From assembly GCA_002633025.1 (NCBI GenBank), contig NMRB01000165.1, forward strand, positions 66,933 to 130,932: a DNA stretch of 64,000 nucleotides, written 5' to 3'. A program made the position numbers and the translations under genes. Positions 1-10,302 of this stretch are shown in pieces (position 1 is the stretch's first letter; every line of letters begins with the position of its first letter). The notes under the pieces are model-generated. The model did not search any database. It was not told the DNA's origin and saw only the letters and a list, made by a program, of their open reading frames with translations. Source of the stretch: Notospermus geniculatus (taxonomy: Eukaryota > Nemertea > Pilidiophora > Heteronemertea > Lineidae).

Positions 1-1511
1 CTGATCCAGGAAACAAGTATATAAAATCTATAGAACAGGCTTTCTATAAGTTCCTCTGGAATGGGAAAAATGGTAGCATAAAAAGGACAACTTTGATACA
101 GGATTATAAAAATGGTGGGTTAAAAATGGTTGATATTCAGAGTTTTACAAGCGCTCTTAAGATAGCCTGGATAAAGAGACTTTTCTGTGAGGAAGGAACC
201 TCATGTAAGAAAGGAACATGGCAATCACTGGTCAAAGCAAAAATAGGAGAAGATCATATTAACTTTATCTTCCACCTTGATGAAAAATCAATACTTTTAT
301 TTAGCCGACAAATTAAGAACATATTCTGGAAACAAGTCGTAGAAAAATGGGCAAAAGTTCAGGGCGATAGTAATGAACAAGTACTGTGGAAAAACGCCAA
401 TGTTAAAGTCGGTAACCAAACAATCCTTTACAAAAGTATGGTTATGCAGAAAATCTTCTATGCACACCAATTGCTGACAGAAAATAGACAATCTTACATG
501 TCATACACTGAGTTCACACGACAATATCCACAGGCTAAAATTGATTTTATCCGCTACAATAGTTTGGTGATGGCTATCCCTAAATTATGGAAAAAAGACG
601 TTGGCAATACCGGAAAGAGTAATCTTAAAGAAATATGTAAAAGAAACACAAAACCAACCAAATTTGCTTATGAAAAGCTTGTAAAATTAATTGCTACAAA
701 ACCGACAGCCTCAATGACAAAGTGGAACAACGAAGTCGGCCCACACATAGACCTGAATTGGGAGAAACTCTTCCTCTCAATACAGCTCTCCACCTCGGAC
801 ACAAAGGTAAAAATGATGCAATTCAAAATCCTCCATAGAATATTGGCCACTAATAAATACCTGAACAAGATTAAAATCAAACCTTCACCGAAGTGCACTT
901 TTTGTGATTCGGAGGAATCAATAGAACACCTTTTCTTTGAATGCCAGGCAGTCAAGCCCATCCTTGTCTTCGTAAAACATAGAATTGACCGAGAAACAAA
1001 TATGACACTGCACTTGAATCCAGAAAACATAATACTAGGACACAACATTGATGAAAAAAGTCTGAACTTTATCCTTCTCCACTATAAATATTATATATAC
1101 AAATGTAAATATGCCAACACTGAACCACAAATCAACAACTTCAGGCATCATTTAAGTCAGAAACTGGAAATCGAAAAGAGAAAGTATATTGCAGCAGGAA
1201 AAATAGATAAATTCAAAAAAGACTTCAATTTTAGCATAAACATTTTTAGCTAGGTCATCCTGTGAATAATTACAACTTTTTTTCTCCCCCCCCTTTTTTT
1301 TATTTATTTATTTATTTATTTATTTATTTTTTTTACCTTTTACTTTTTCCCTTCCTTTTTTTCCCTCTAAACAAAAAACTGTATGTATGTACCCTCTTCA
1401 CTTTTCACTATCCCAGAAAGCCTCCTATCCTGAGCTGCCACAGGACCTGTAGAGGCTGTGTAAAGGCAGTGAAGTTCCCATACAGAATAAAAAAATATTA
1501 AAAAAAAAAAA
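1..1511 (+). mobile_element. Tx1/L1-like LINE, 3' end
   Basis: This is the 3' part of a non-LTR retrotransposon; the window starts inside it. It contains the C-terminal end of ORF2 (to 1253), then a pyrimidine-rich 3' UTR with a TTTA tract (about 1300-1330). An AATAAA signal lies at 1486-1491, followed by a terminal A run that ends at 1511. This layout (ORF2, short UTR, poly-A tail) is that of the L1/Tx1 group. The 5' end and any target-site duplication lie outside the window or were not visible. Confidence 0.85.
3..1253 (+). CDS. LINE ORF2 C-terminal region (reverse transcriptase tail), partial
   Basis: The reading frame is open from the first bases of the window to a TAG at 1251-1253, about 416 codons, so the true start is upstream. 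An early segment, FLWNGKNGSIKR then GGLKMVD, matches the conserved region that follows the reverse transcriptase domain in L1/Tx1 LINEs (WxG, then GGL.. D). Further on, WKNANVKVGNQTILYKS resembles the LW.N..I..... motif typical of Tx1-clade ORF2. Near the C terminus CTFCDSEESIEHLFFEC gives a CxxC...H....C zinc-knuckle of the zf-RVT type. Function by family: the enzyme copies LINE RNA at the nicked target. The catalytic YxDD box and endonuclease lie outside the window. No stop or frameshift is seen, so the copy may be fairly young. Confidence 0.85.
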   Translation, partial: DPGNKYIKSIEQAFYKFLWNGKNGSIKRTTLIQDYKNGGLKMVDIQSFTSALKIAWIKRLFCEEGTSCKKGTWQSLVKAKIGEDHINFIFHLDEKSILLFSRQIKNIFWKQVVEKWAKVQGDSNEQVLWKNANVKVGNQTILYKSMVMQKIFYAHQLLTENRQSYMSYTEFTRQYPQAKIDFIRYNSLVMAIPKLWKKDVGNTGKSNLKEICKRNTKPTKFAYEKLVKLIATKPTASMTKWNNEVGPHIDLNWEKLFLSIQLSTSDTKVKMMQFKILHRILATNKYLNKIKIKPSPKCTFCDSEESIEHLFFECQAVKPILVFVKHRIDRETNMTLHLNPENIILGHNIDEKSLNFILLHYKYYIYKCKYANTEPQINNFRHHLSQKLEIEKRKYIAAGKIDKFKKDFNFSINIFS

Positions 1512-1556
1512 GCTTCCCTCTATGGCTACCTAGAACAGGTGTCGCAACAGGTGCCA

Positions 1557-2760
1557 TCACTCACAAAACCGTCACGACACTTAATTGCAAGCTCTCAGTC
1601 TACCCGGGTGGCATTACCAGAAAGGTGGGATCGTGGGAACCACAGCCCCCCCCCCCGCAAGGAACTGGAGAGTGATTACATGTCCATGTTTTTATTTCCG
1701 AAGTACATGTACAGGCATTGACAGATGTTTATCTACACTTTGTATCTTGAATATTTCAAATACTACCGAACCAATTTTGATGTGGTTTGTTGCATATGAA
1801 AGGAAAACCTGTTGGTCACATTTCTGCATAAAATTTTGGAAATTTCGAAATATCAAAATTATGTAATTGCTTGTCAGAAAAAATCTCAAAAATCAACACC
1901 TTTTAAATTGTGATTTTATTTTCATTTTTATAGTAGTTCTGACAGAATGGAAGTTTCTAAGGATTTTGGTGCCAGTTTCATCAAAATCTATCGAGTGGTT
2001 ACTGAGATATTTGAGATTATCAAAATTTTGATATTTTGAGATTTTCGCGTTTTTCAAAAAATTTTCATACCATTGGATAAAGCTAACATCAGATAACAGG
2101 TTTACATTATTTTGAAACTTTTTGGGGTTAACCGTGCAGAAATATCATAATATAAAAATGTTGATATTTTGAAAAATGTGCGTAAACTCCAATCATTTCA
2201 TGCGAGTCATCCAAAATTTCATAATTTTATGATTTGAGGTCAGCTCTATCTACTGACACCAGAACTTTTTGAAAAATCGTGAAAATCTCAAAATATCAAA
2301 ATTTCGATAATCTCAAATATCTCAGCAACCACTCGACAGATTTTGATGAAACTAGCACCGAAATCCATAGAAACTTCCATTCTGTCAGAACTACTATAAA
2401 AATGAAAATAAAATCCCAATTTAAAAGGTGTTGATTTTTGAGATTTTTTCTGACAAGCAATTACATAATTTTGATATTTCGAAATTTCCAAAATTTTGAT
2501 GCAGAAATGTGACCAACAGATTTTCCTTTCATATGCAACAAAAAACATCAAAATTGGTTCGGTAGTATTTGAAATATTCAAGATACAAAGTGTAGATAAA
2601 CATCTGTCAATGCCTGTACATGCATTGTCATGCGATCTCTATTCTTACAAATTCCTACCTGATATTTGAATCCTTCCCGTTCAAATCCACCCTCAGCAAA
2701 ACTGCAGAGTTAATTGCAATAATGATGATGACAAAAGCCTTTCGGGTTTACCACACGACA
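1557..2760. repeat. Dispersed repeat, copy 1 (interrupted by a foldback element)
   Basis: Bases 1557-1711 and 2617-2760 together match 9049-9325 in the same order, including the segments CAGTCTACCCGGG, GGTGGGA(T/C)CGTGGGAACCAC and CCTACCTGATATTTGAATCC. The two halves of this copy are split by the 905-bp element at 1712-2616, which the other copy lacks. I see no protein in it. Confidence 0.75.
1712..2616. mobile_element. Long foldback DNA element, hAT-like, 905 bp
   Basis: The two arms (about 1712-2050 and 2283-2616) are inverted copies of each other over roughly 330 bp, separated by an A/T-rich spacer. The ends read CAGGCATTGACAGATG and its reverse complement. The flanks are tacatgta (1704-1711) and tacatgca (2617-2624), an 8-bp target duplication with one difference. 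The paralogous repeat at 9181-9188 has a single taaatgca and no insert, so it is the empty site. An 8-bp duplication and CAG-type termini fit a non-autonomous hAT relative. It has no coding capacity; the short ORFs inside are mirror shadows of the arms. Confidence 0.85.
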
Positions 2761-2949
2761 AAGCAGGCGTTGAATTAAAGGAGTTAGACGCAGGAGTTGT
2801 AAACAAGCTTGTTTGTATACAAACATGGTCGGCAAACTAGTTTTATGCCTTCGTGCAAGTGGCAGCACCAGTAGCGCCCCGTGATCGTTAGACTGGTGCC
2901 CGGTCCGATGCAACTCATTCACGATATTCACGTCAGTACTTATCACCGA

Positions 2950-3870
2950 CAATAGGTGGCAGCACCGCAGGCGTCGCGTGGATAGAGAACCAGTGAGTGA
3001 GTGTTTACAACTTCGACGTCCAGCTCCTTTAACAGTGTAAACAGGGATTTCTACAGGGGAAAGGATGGTATAGTGAATAGCTAAGTTTTCTGACTAGTCA
3101 TAACTTTGATAACATTTCATTACACCTGTACGATAGTTTCTGCTGTCTTCTCCTGGATAGTGGCATTACAGAGATGGCTTAGGATCATCTAATATTCGTA
3201 AGCTGGTTCTTGGTGTCGCTTGGTCATATAAAGTCTCACTTAAAGCCCCAATAAATTGACAATGTTACTGTGTAGTTAAAAGACTGACAAGTTGGACGTG
3301 TGACAGATGTGGGAACTTGCAATGGATTCTTCAGATGTCAGGACAGCATATGCCCATGCCATCGACGCGTTAAATTTCTCACTGACAATGTTGAGTATTC
3401 CTGTCCATCTGCATCCATTTTCCCTGTAACCACGGCTGATAATGCTGTTAAATAACCCGGCCTTATGTAATTTACTACTCCAAAAAGAATGTAAATCATT
3501 GTTGATCTTGTTAAAAACCAGGGGCCTGTTTCATAGTGACATTAAGCTAATGGTACCGTCAACCAAATGGAAAATGCATTGAAGTTAATGGTACCATTAG
3601 CTCAAACGTCGCTTTATGAAACAGGCCCAAGTACTTCAACCATATCTACACAGTATTGATATCCCAAAGACTCACCAGATACGTTAGGTAAAGGCTCTAT
3701 TGGTGCCAAAAGGCTAAACGTTTGTTGATAGGTCACAAAAACCATGGTAACGTGATAATCCTGATCCTCATTTTCTACTATCCCTCTATGGTCCGTTGAA
3801 AGATATAAAATAGGTAACTCACGACCTGCCTTCCTGTTACATCGCTAGCGACGTCTATGTAAGAGTTTTC
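2950..3870. repeat. Dispersed repeat, copy 1 of a pair with 11850-13260
   Basis: Blocks here reappear in order at 11.85-13.26 kb, for example GGTCATATAAAGTCTCACTT, AACTTGCAATGGATTCTTC, CTCACCAGATACGTTAGG and GACCTGCCTTCCTGTTACAT. Each copy carries its own insertions: a MITE at 3522-3628 here, and a foldback element plus a hAT-like end in the other. 2760-2950 and 3870-4568 show nothing I can name. Confidence 0.7.
3522..3628. mobile_element. MITE with GGGCCTGTTTCAT ends
   Basis: A 107-bp near-palindrome: GGGCCTGTTTCATA at the left, its reverse complement at the right, and an inner GGTACC(A)TTAGC inverted pair. The matching place in the second copy of this repeat (about 12.98 kb) lacks it. No clear target duplication. 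Confidence 0.7.
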
Positions 3871-4568
3871 GATCAATAAAAACAACAACATCCTTTTCTT
3901 CGGCCCCGAACACTGTGATGCTGTTTGGCAAAATGCTCCTGTCATAAATTGTTTTTCCATCTGAAAATCCACCGAAACTAAGGGTTGCCTGCACAAGTTG
4001 CTGAGAATACGTTTATCATGTTTGAATCATGCGATATTTTATAAGTATCGTGCACTAACTTAGGAAATCTTGGCGAAACACGAGAACTAGACAAACTTTG
4101 CGACCCCCGATATGTTCGAGAGTGGCGTTGTGCCAACCAGCTCATGCGCATGTGCGTGGTTGCCGTGTAATGTGTCAGTGTTTGGGTGGCTTAGAAAAAG
4201 ATCTATAGGCCTCTACTTTAATAGGTGCTGGTGACTTAACAGAGGTTTTCAACTTTGGGGAAATCTCGGAAAGTACAATGTATTACAGCTATCTTGTTGA
4301 AAATTTCACGATTGACATTATGGTCCATATCATTGATCATGACATAATATCAACCTGCTCCTTCTATTGTTTCACTACTTACTGTAATTGGTCCATTTGA
4401 ATGCCTTAGGAATTGCTGAAGGAATCAATATTTTCCATAGAGACTTGGACTAAATATTCTTGGCATCATGTTGGATAAGATTATTCCAAAGAAAACAAAA
4501 AAGTTCCATCACGACAGGGCTTTTTTTAGGGTTGGTTCTAAACCTGGCACTGCCCTATTAAAAAAATA

Positions 4569-4905
4569 GCTATGGTACCTTACGGTATCCTGTGGTATCC
4601 TATGGTACCCTATGGTATTTATGGTATTGTATGGTATATTGCTATTGTACCTATGGTATTTTACGGTACTATGATATTAATTTATGGTACTTACATGTAT
4701 AGTTCCATTTATGGAACAGTTGTATTTTATGGTACTATGGTATTAATTTATGGTACTTATGGTTCCCATTTATGGTACTATGGTATGCTATGGTTCTATG
4801 GTATTAATTTATGGTACTATAGAATGCTATGGTGCTATGGTGTTAATTTAAGGTACTGTGGTTGCCTATGGTTCTATGGTATTCCTATGGTACAAGGGAT
4901 GAAAA
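4569..4905. repeat. TATGGTAC-type low-complexity satellite
   Basis: About 340 bp dominated by degenerate repeats of TATGGTA(C/T) and TTATGGTACTATGG. The open frame across it (rich in Tyr, Gly, Met and Val) is a by-product of the repeat and not a gene. Confidence 0.85.
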
Positions 4906-5166
4906 TGGGAAAACGTTTTTCCCATTGAAAAAAAACGAGGTGTTAAATGTTCTGATTTATAAATGTATAAGATTCTTGCTTACTATAGGCACTAATCATT
5001 TCTGATGTTGGTTGCAGTTGGTCTGCAATTATGAGCGAGAATATCATACTAAAAGTTTTTTATGGTAAAACCAAATACCTGACACAACAGAAAACACACA
5101 CTTTTGGAGAAGTCTCTTCACAAGTCAAAATCTGAGTCTTGACAAACTTTACTGTTTTCAAGCATC

Positions 5167-5645
5167 TGCCACTCACAACAGAAAAAGGTATGTTTTAAAC
5201 AATCACATGTTCCCACTATCCCTATTGCGTTTGGTTCTGTCGTCGGGGTAAATGAATGGCTCTTCCTACACTTAAAATGTTTTGAAAATCCATCCGTCAG
5301 GTATCTCGCTTTCCAATCATGCCGAGTAATATCAATTTTTCCCATTGTGTCCAATCCTTACCTTAGCATTCTTCAGAGAGCGGAGTGTAATGTTTATGTC
5401 ACTAGTAGACCTTGCCAACAGACTTTTGTCATATTGCTGGCCTACATGTAGTACCTGAACATGGAGAAGGCAAAGATCTAGCTCTTGTCTTGGACAGAAT
5501 CTTGCAGCGTTTACCATCAAAGAAATCTATCGGTCGCTATCGATTTATCAAACTTAATAACAACCGCTATTTTTAATCCCACAGTGATCACTAGCCAATC
5601 AAATTCCTTTATTGGCTTTGTCCATTGCATATATTTAGAGGAAGG
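5167..5645. repeat. Dispersed repeat, copy 1 of a pair with 19396-19896
   Basis: Matches 19396-19896 in direct orientation: GCCACTCACAACAGAAAAAG, GGTTCTGTCGTCGGGGTAAA, CCTTACCTTAGCATTCT and TTTATCGGTCGCTATCGATT occur in the same order. No coding sign. 5645-6230 holds no feature I can support. Confidence 0.75.
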
Positions 5646-6239
5646 GATTCGTTTTGTTTTGTTTTCATTTTTATTTGGGGTGGGGAATAAAGAAATGGAC
5701 AAATATACAACGGCTCCTTTTCCTAATATCCTGCATGTATTTTCCTTCTCCCCACGAGTTTGACTAGCTACACCAAGAGGTTAGTGCTACACTTTTCAAG
5801 CCTCTTCTCACTAAATCGGATACAGCTGCTTAGTCGGTTCAACAAGAAAAGTGAAATGAGCCGATCTGCTGGGAGCACCACCCATCCTTCGTCCCCGGGT
5901 GATCTCTGACGTCCGGAGATAAAAACCTGCCCGAGATCCCAGGTATCACCTAAAGGCGCACGCTGAACGGGGTTTCTCAGGTGAGGCAGCCAGACTACGG
6001 AACGAACTCCGTGAAGAACTGAGGAAGGTTTAACCTTTTGGAAGTAGCCTAATCTGATGAAGTACCACCATTCGAGACGGTGATTTTGTGAAACCGCACT
6101 ACAGGAAATCTTTGGACATTGAGGACGGTACAGAAAGGACAATTTGTCATTATCATTTTCGCCACAAAAAAGCATTAATCATTGATAAAAGTTTATGGAT
6201 TGTAGATGCATACATGTACGTCACACAAATCTTATTTGA

Positions 6240-6442
6240 TTTTAAGGGTTATGCAAAGTGACTCGAATTCTCGAAATTTTGACGCACAAAATCTGACTAA
6301 CTGCACACGAAATTGAGAAAAGAAGTCTCGGGACTCTCGGGAAGCATCAGAAGAAGGGAAAGAAAATTTTCTCAATTTTGTGTGCAGTTGGTCAGATTTT
6401 TGGCTTAAAAATTCGAGATTTCGAGCCACTTTTCTAACCCTT
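6240..6442. mobile_element. Foldback MITE, about 200 bp
   Basis: Imperfect arms (AGGGTTA..AAAGTG.CTCGAA at left, mirrored by TTCGAGCCACTTTTCTAACCCT at right) and a well-kept inner pair around CTGACTAACTGCACAC and GTGTGCAGTTGGTCAG. TTAA occurs just outside both ends but not symmetrically, so the family is open. Confidence 0.65.
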
Positions 6443-6984
6443 CAGTTAATTTTTTGAGAAGGCATCTTGCATCATGTCGCTGTGTTCCGTGTTAAAACTT
6501 TTAATCAAACATTGTCATATGATACCCTGTACATGTAATATGTGCAGGTACCTGTCGGAATATCAAACATGACGTCAGTGTTCTTGTTGACGCTAATTAC
6601 TGACGAACATGAAAATGTACAGACGCACTCTACCGTGGACCGAACCTTGGACTTGTATCGTTTCCGATATAATAAGTCATCGTCAATCTTCATGAAATAC
6701 CAGGTCCTCTCTTCATGTCTCCATAAATGGTAAACAGTACAACAATCACCTGAAAGGCGAGTTATTTCCTATAAGTGGAATTAATACGATAGGGGCCTAT
6801 ACTCTGTGAAACATGGAACCTTTGGGATTTAATGATAATTAATGTGCGGGCTTATAGTGTCGTTTACATTTAAGTGTCAAGGCACTTCACATTATTACCC
6901 AGCCTAATCCAGAAACCTTTCTGTAGAAACCAAGGGCAGCTACAATCAAGCGCACACATGGACATTTCAGGCCAGAGTATACAG

Positions 6985-7064
6985 AGTGGCACAGCCAGGG
7001 ATTGAACCCGCAACCTTCCGATCACGAGTCCAACGCTCTTAGACTAACCATTGTGCCACCGCGC
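6985..7064 (-). repeat. tRNA-derived SINE head (minus strand)
   Basis: The reverse strand reads GGTGGCACAATGGTTAGTC ... GGTTGCGGGTTCAATCCC, giving a pol III A box (TGGCACAATGG) and B box (GGTTCAATCC) at tRNA spacing. Pairing of the acceptor stem is too poor for a functional tRNA. The flanks look like repeat, so a SINE is the best reading. Confidence 0.65.
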
Positions 7065-7142
7065 TTCGGTTAACCCTCCACCCAATTACTGCCGAATCGG
7101 TAGATGTCGTCCTGGGTAACCCTAAAGTTTACCCAGGACCAA

Positions 7143-7777
7143 CCTGGGTAACCCTAAAAGCTACCCATGAAATTCGCGCACTTTTTCCCCTGCGGTCGAG
7201 GTTGAAATTGGTATGTTTTCAATGTAGCAACACACGAAAATTCCTCATCTCACGGTGTCTGTCGTCATGGTCGTGCATGTTGTCCCAACTTTAGGCCGAC
7301 CTTGTGAGCAACAATATGTACCTTAGCTCTCTATCCGGGCTATCTATATATGACATGTATAACGGATGCCTTGTACATTTATTTGTTGTACCTACTCACC
7401 AGCGATAGCCTACAGGTGCCCATGCATCCACAGCGCCGCTGGCAATTTCCCGCGCCAGTGCATATAAGTTCATCCCGAACTAGCCACTGCAGTTTGGGTC
7501 ACGTTTTACACCGTCACGCAGTTCGTATTTTCAATTCACGACGTTAACCATTTTCTTTTTGATTTCTCGACCTTTAGATGTGAACTGGCCGTCCCTAAAA
7601 GATGCGATCGAATTCAAATACATCTGCAAATCCTCCGCAGCAACACGAGTGACGTTATCAGCTGCCATTTTTGTGCCGATTTGATGGATTTCGTGCACTG
7701 ACATATGACTGAAGTGCCGTTTTAAAGATCCTCGACCGCAGGTGAAAAAGTGCGCGAATTTCAAACTGGGTAAACAA
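7143..7777. mobile_element. Foldback element, about 635 bp, carrying a small ORF
   Basis: The arms 7143-7201 and 7731-7777 are inverted copies: GAAATTCGCGCACTTTTTC..CTGCGGTCGAGG at left, CCTCGACCGCAGGTGAAAAA at right, ending in GGGTAA(C) motifs. A further short hairpin of CCTGGGTAACCCTAAA units lies at 7108-7150. A small reverse-strand ORF lies inside. No target duplication is clear. Confidence 0.65.
7531..7668 (-). CDS. Small unrecognised ORF inside a foldback element
   Basis: A 45-residue frame begins MAADNVTRVAAEDLQMYLNS and ends in a Lys-rich stretch (GREIKKKMVNVV) before TGA. The start is in a good vertebrate-type Kozak context (AAAATGGCAG) and the composition looks protein-like: amphipathic, with no low complexity. 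I do not recognise it. It lies wholly within the inverted-repeat element at 7143-7777, so it could be a first exon captured by the element, a remnant of an element protein, or chance. Confidence 0.3.
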   Translation of the reverse strand: MAADNVTRVAAEDLQMYLNSIASFRDGQFTSKGREIKKKMVNVVN

Positions 7778-7887
7778 CAGGATCTTTTGATTCAGGACGG
7801 TTTTTCCTCGGGGCAATCTTTCCTGTCACTGCTGACGCGGTCTATATTATAATATAAAATGGCTTGGCTTTCATCTCTATTTCTCAC

Positions 7888-8483
7888 CCCTTATCGCATA
7901 CGTACACATCCTTTTTCTTGTGATATCTTTGTCGGTAAGAAGGGAGTCAAATATCATCAACCGTGCAAGATAACCGGTGAAGGTAATGGGATGGCGAGGA
8001 GCCCTGAAATGTCCAATCAAAAACTCTCGAATATTGATATTTTTTGAGTTGGTAGTATATGAGAATTCGTTCAACCGCGTATTGTTTAATCTTTTCCTGT
8101 TGACAATGAACACAACTGATACGTTGCAGATGATATTGCTCATCCCTTCAGAAGTTATAATAATCTCATTCCAACCATTCATTTGGTTTCGTGTGACAGC
8201 ACTGTACCTTGCCCAAGACACCATTCGCCTGTCCATCCTTGCGAATCCCAACAGGACCGACCTATCACGAAGAGATACGATCAAAACATTTCCATTGTAT
8301 TTCTTCGACAAGACACATCTCTTTTTCTTCAACCAGAAATCTACCCTGAGGTAGAAAATCATGGTCATTCTGTCTACTGGTAAACGAACAGGCGATAACA
8401 GTGACACGTAGGCAGTCCGGTCAATAAATCTGAGAACTTTGTCAAAAACGTTTGGTGTAACGTACTGTGTCCTTCCACTGACC
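7888..8483 (-). CDS. Putative exon with laminin-G/pentraxin-like (ConA fold) domain
   Basis: The reverse strand is open for about 200 codons between a good acceptor (TTTTCATTCCTCGTCAACAG, exon base 8483) and a donor (GTGAGAAA after 7888). The protein has the order of a LamG or pentraxin jelly-roll: VLRFIDRTAYVSL then PVRLPVDRMTMIFYLRVDFW (first strands), WNEIIITSEG in the middle, and FTGYLARLMIFDSLLTDKDI at the end. That end is equivalent to the f.G.l..l.iyd.aLs..di signature of this fold. Such domains sit in extracellular adhesion proteins. I could not join it to a neighbouring exon with a matching phase. Several expected Gly/Asp positions are replaced (for example VFIVNRKR for vyvdGk.), so it may be a decayed copy. 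Confidence 0.45.
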
Positions 8484-8703
8484 CTGTTGACGAGGAATGA
8501 AAACATGCATATCGTTTCATATTTGAATGAGAAATGATAATACACACATGTATATAATGCAATTTAAGTTCACCAAAATCACAGTTGTAAGGTAAGAGAG
8601 GCCTTGGTTTGCCACTGGGACCTAGCTCCTCCAGCGTTATAACATTAAAAGCGTCAGTGACAGAACTTTCGAAGACGTCAACAATCGTCTGAGTGGTCAG
8701 CAA

Positions 8704-8980
8704 TGCCGAACATCTCCAACAGAACCGGCAATATCAAACCTTTGTGACCTAAAAACTACGATTTTGGTGTATGTTCTGTTGTGCATAAGAGGGTGATGGA
8801 AGAACAGATACAGACTGCCTCTGCATGTGCAGAGAACTTACGAAAAAGTGGCAATTATCACGGGCTCTATCTAGTGACCACAGCAAACCGCCCGCCGAGA
8901 AACCGGAGTCCCTGTTGTATGGGCAGATTCGACTACCATGGATCAGTAATCATGGAGTAGAAGCAGCTAAAGCCCTATAA
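8704..8980. other. Stretch without supported features
   Basis: I see no splice-bounded coding segment, repeat pair or hairpin here. An AG acceptor with a pyrimidine run occurs on the minus strand near 8755, but the reading frame behind it does not fit the exon at 7888-8483. Confidence 0.3.
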
Positions 8981-9048
8981 ATTTGTCAAGGCCCACCTAC
9001 AAGGACCACAGCTGCCCTTTACTCACAGAGATGTGCCCACATAAGCAG

Positions 9049-9325
9049 AGTATCAAAACCGCCACACTTCAAGGTTCACAGTCTACCCGGGGGCCATTAC
9101 CAGGAAGGTGGGACCGTGGGAACCACAAGCCGCCCAAGGAACTGGACAGTGATTACATTGTCCATGTTTTTATTCCCAAGTAAATGCATTGTCATACAAT
9201 CTATATTCTTTCGAGTTCCTACCTGATATTTGAATCCTTCCCGTTCGTTCAAATCCACCCTCAACAAAACTGCAACGTTGATTGCAAAGAATCATGATGA
9301 CAAAAATCGTTAGTTTACCACATGA
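9049..9325. repeat. Dispersed repeat, copy 2, with empty insertion site
   Basis: Uninterrupted version of the repeat at 1557-1711/2617-2760. At 9181-9188 it has a single taaatgca where the first copy holds the 905-bp foldback element, so it shows the target before insertion. Confidence 0.75.
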
Positions 9326-9414
9326 CAAGGCAAGGTTGAATTTACGGTCTGAAGAGGGAAGTTTACAGGTAAAATGATTGTTTAGAAAATACACGCAGTT
9401 GGATTTTCTCACTT

Positions 9415-9560
9415 CTAAGGCTTCCGTTACATATAAGTATATGGGGTATTCGAAAAACCTGGACAATGGATGATGGACGATGGACGGCTCCTTTCAGCAT
9501 CATCGATCTCCACCGCCTGGATGATAATTGTCTCATTTCCGACATACCTCCCAACATCAA
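9415..9560. repeat. Dispersed repeat, inverted relative of 11190-11420
   Basis: GGCTTCCGTTACATATAAGT, GGACAATGGATGATGGACGA, GGCTCCTTTCAGCATCATCG and TCATTTCCGACATACCTCC all recur in reverse orientation between 11190 and 11420. The same element family therefore lies on both strands in this window. Confidence 0.65.
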
Positions 9561-9660
9561 CATGAATCAACATGAACTGCACACAGGCCTACGATAAACA
9601 TGATCAATCACGCATTACAGCGTTCAGAATTACCTCTTGTCTTGTCTACACATGTGTTGG

Positions 9661-10205
9661 CTACACTCCTTTCGCAGTGTCTTCTCACTCATACCTATCG
9701 TTCATAGACACTGCTTACAATGGCCCGATCCCCGCCGATTTACCACTAGAGGGCGTTTGCGTAACTAACGAAATACATGAAACATTTTCTGATTGGTTCA
9801 CTGTCAGCGTCCTTGACAACCACGGCAGACTGGTCACTCGTCGGAAAGCATTTTATATGGGACAGTTGCATTATGATGTAGCACGACTAGTCTACAACAA
9901 CAGCAATGGCTGCCCCCGCCGTGTCCAGTATGCAGTGTCACTTTGCACTTTTCAGTGTTTAGCTCGTGCCTTTTTTGTTTTGAAACATCGCTAAAGAAGT
10001 GGATAACGAGATTATTCTGTTTGTAGTGATTGATCTTGTTGAACAGGCCGAAGCTGGGAGCAACGCCGGCACTGTTTCCCGCGCTATTTGGCCGCTGACT
10101 AGTGCTGCCACCATGCGGTAAATCGGCGGGGATCGGGCCATTGTAAGCAGTGTCTATGAACGATAGGTACGAGTGAGAATTAAGACACTGCGAAAGGAGT
10201 GTAGT
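9661..10205. mobile_element. Foldback element, about 545 bp
   Basis: Arms of about 95 bp (9661-9752 and 10105-10205) are inverted copies. They share CACTCCTTTCGCAGTGTCTT, TATCGTTCATAGACACTGCT and GGCCCGATCCCCGCCGATTT. The 140-codon ORF crossing the left arm is not supported as a gene. Confidence 0.75.
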
Positions 10206-10302
10206 GTTGGCGGGAAAACCACCGATACCTACAGCTCCTAATTCCTTGAGAATTTACTAAGGGTCCCTTTTGAAAAATTGTAGGGATTGGTCTTATCTCC
10301 CC

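Noticed and set aside
4572-4928. 118-codon Tyr/Gly-rich ORF
   Set aside because: Translation of the TATGGTAC satellite.
6053-6100. Second CTGATGA...GAAAC pattern resembling a hammerhead
   Set aside because: The possible CACC/GGTG stem is not adjacent to the conserved boxes, so the core cannot form.
9572-9994. 140-codon plus-strand ORF
   Set aside because: It overlaps one arm of the foldback element 9661-10205 and has no domain or splice context.
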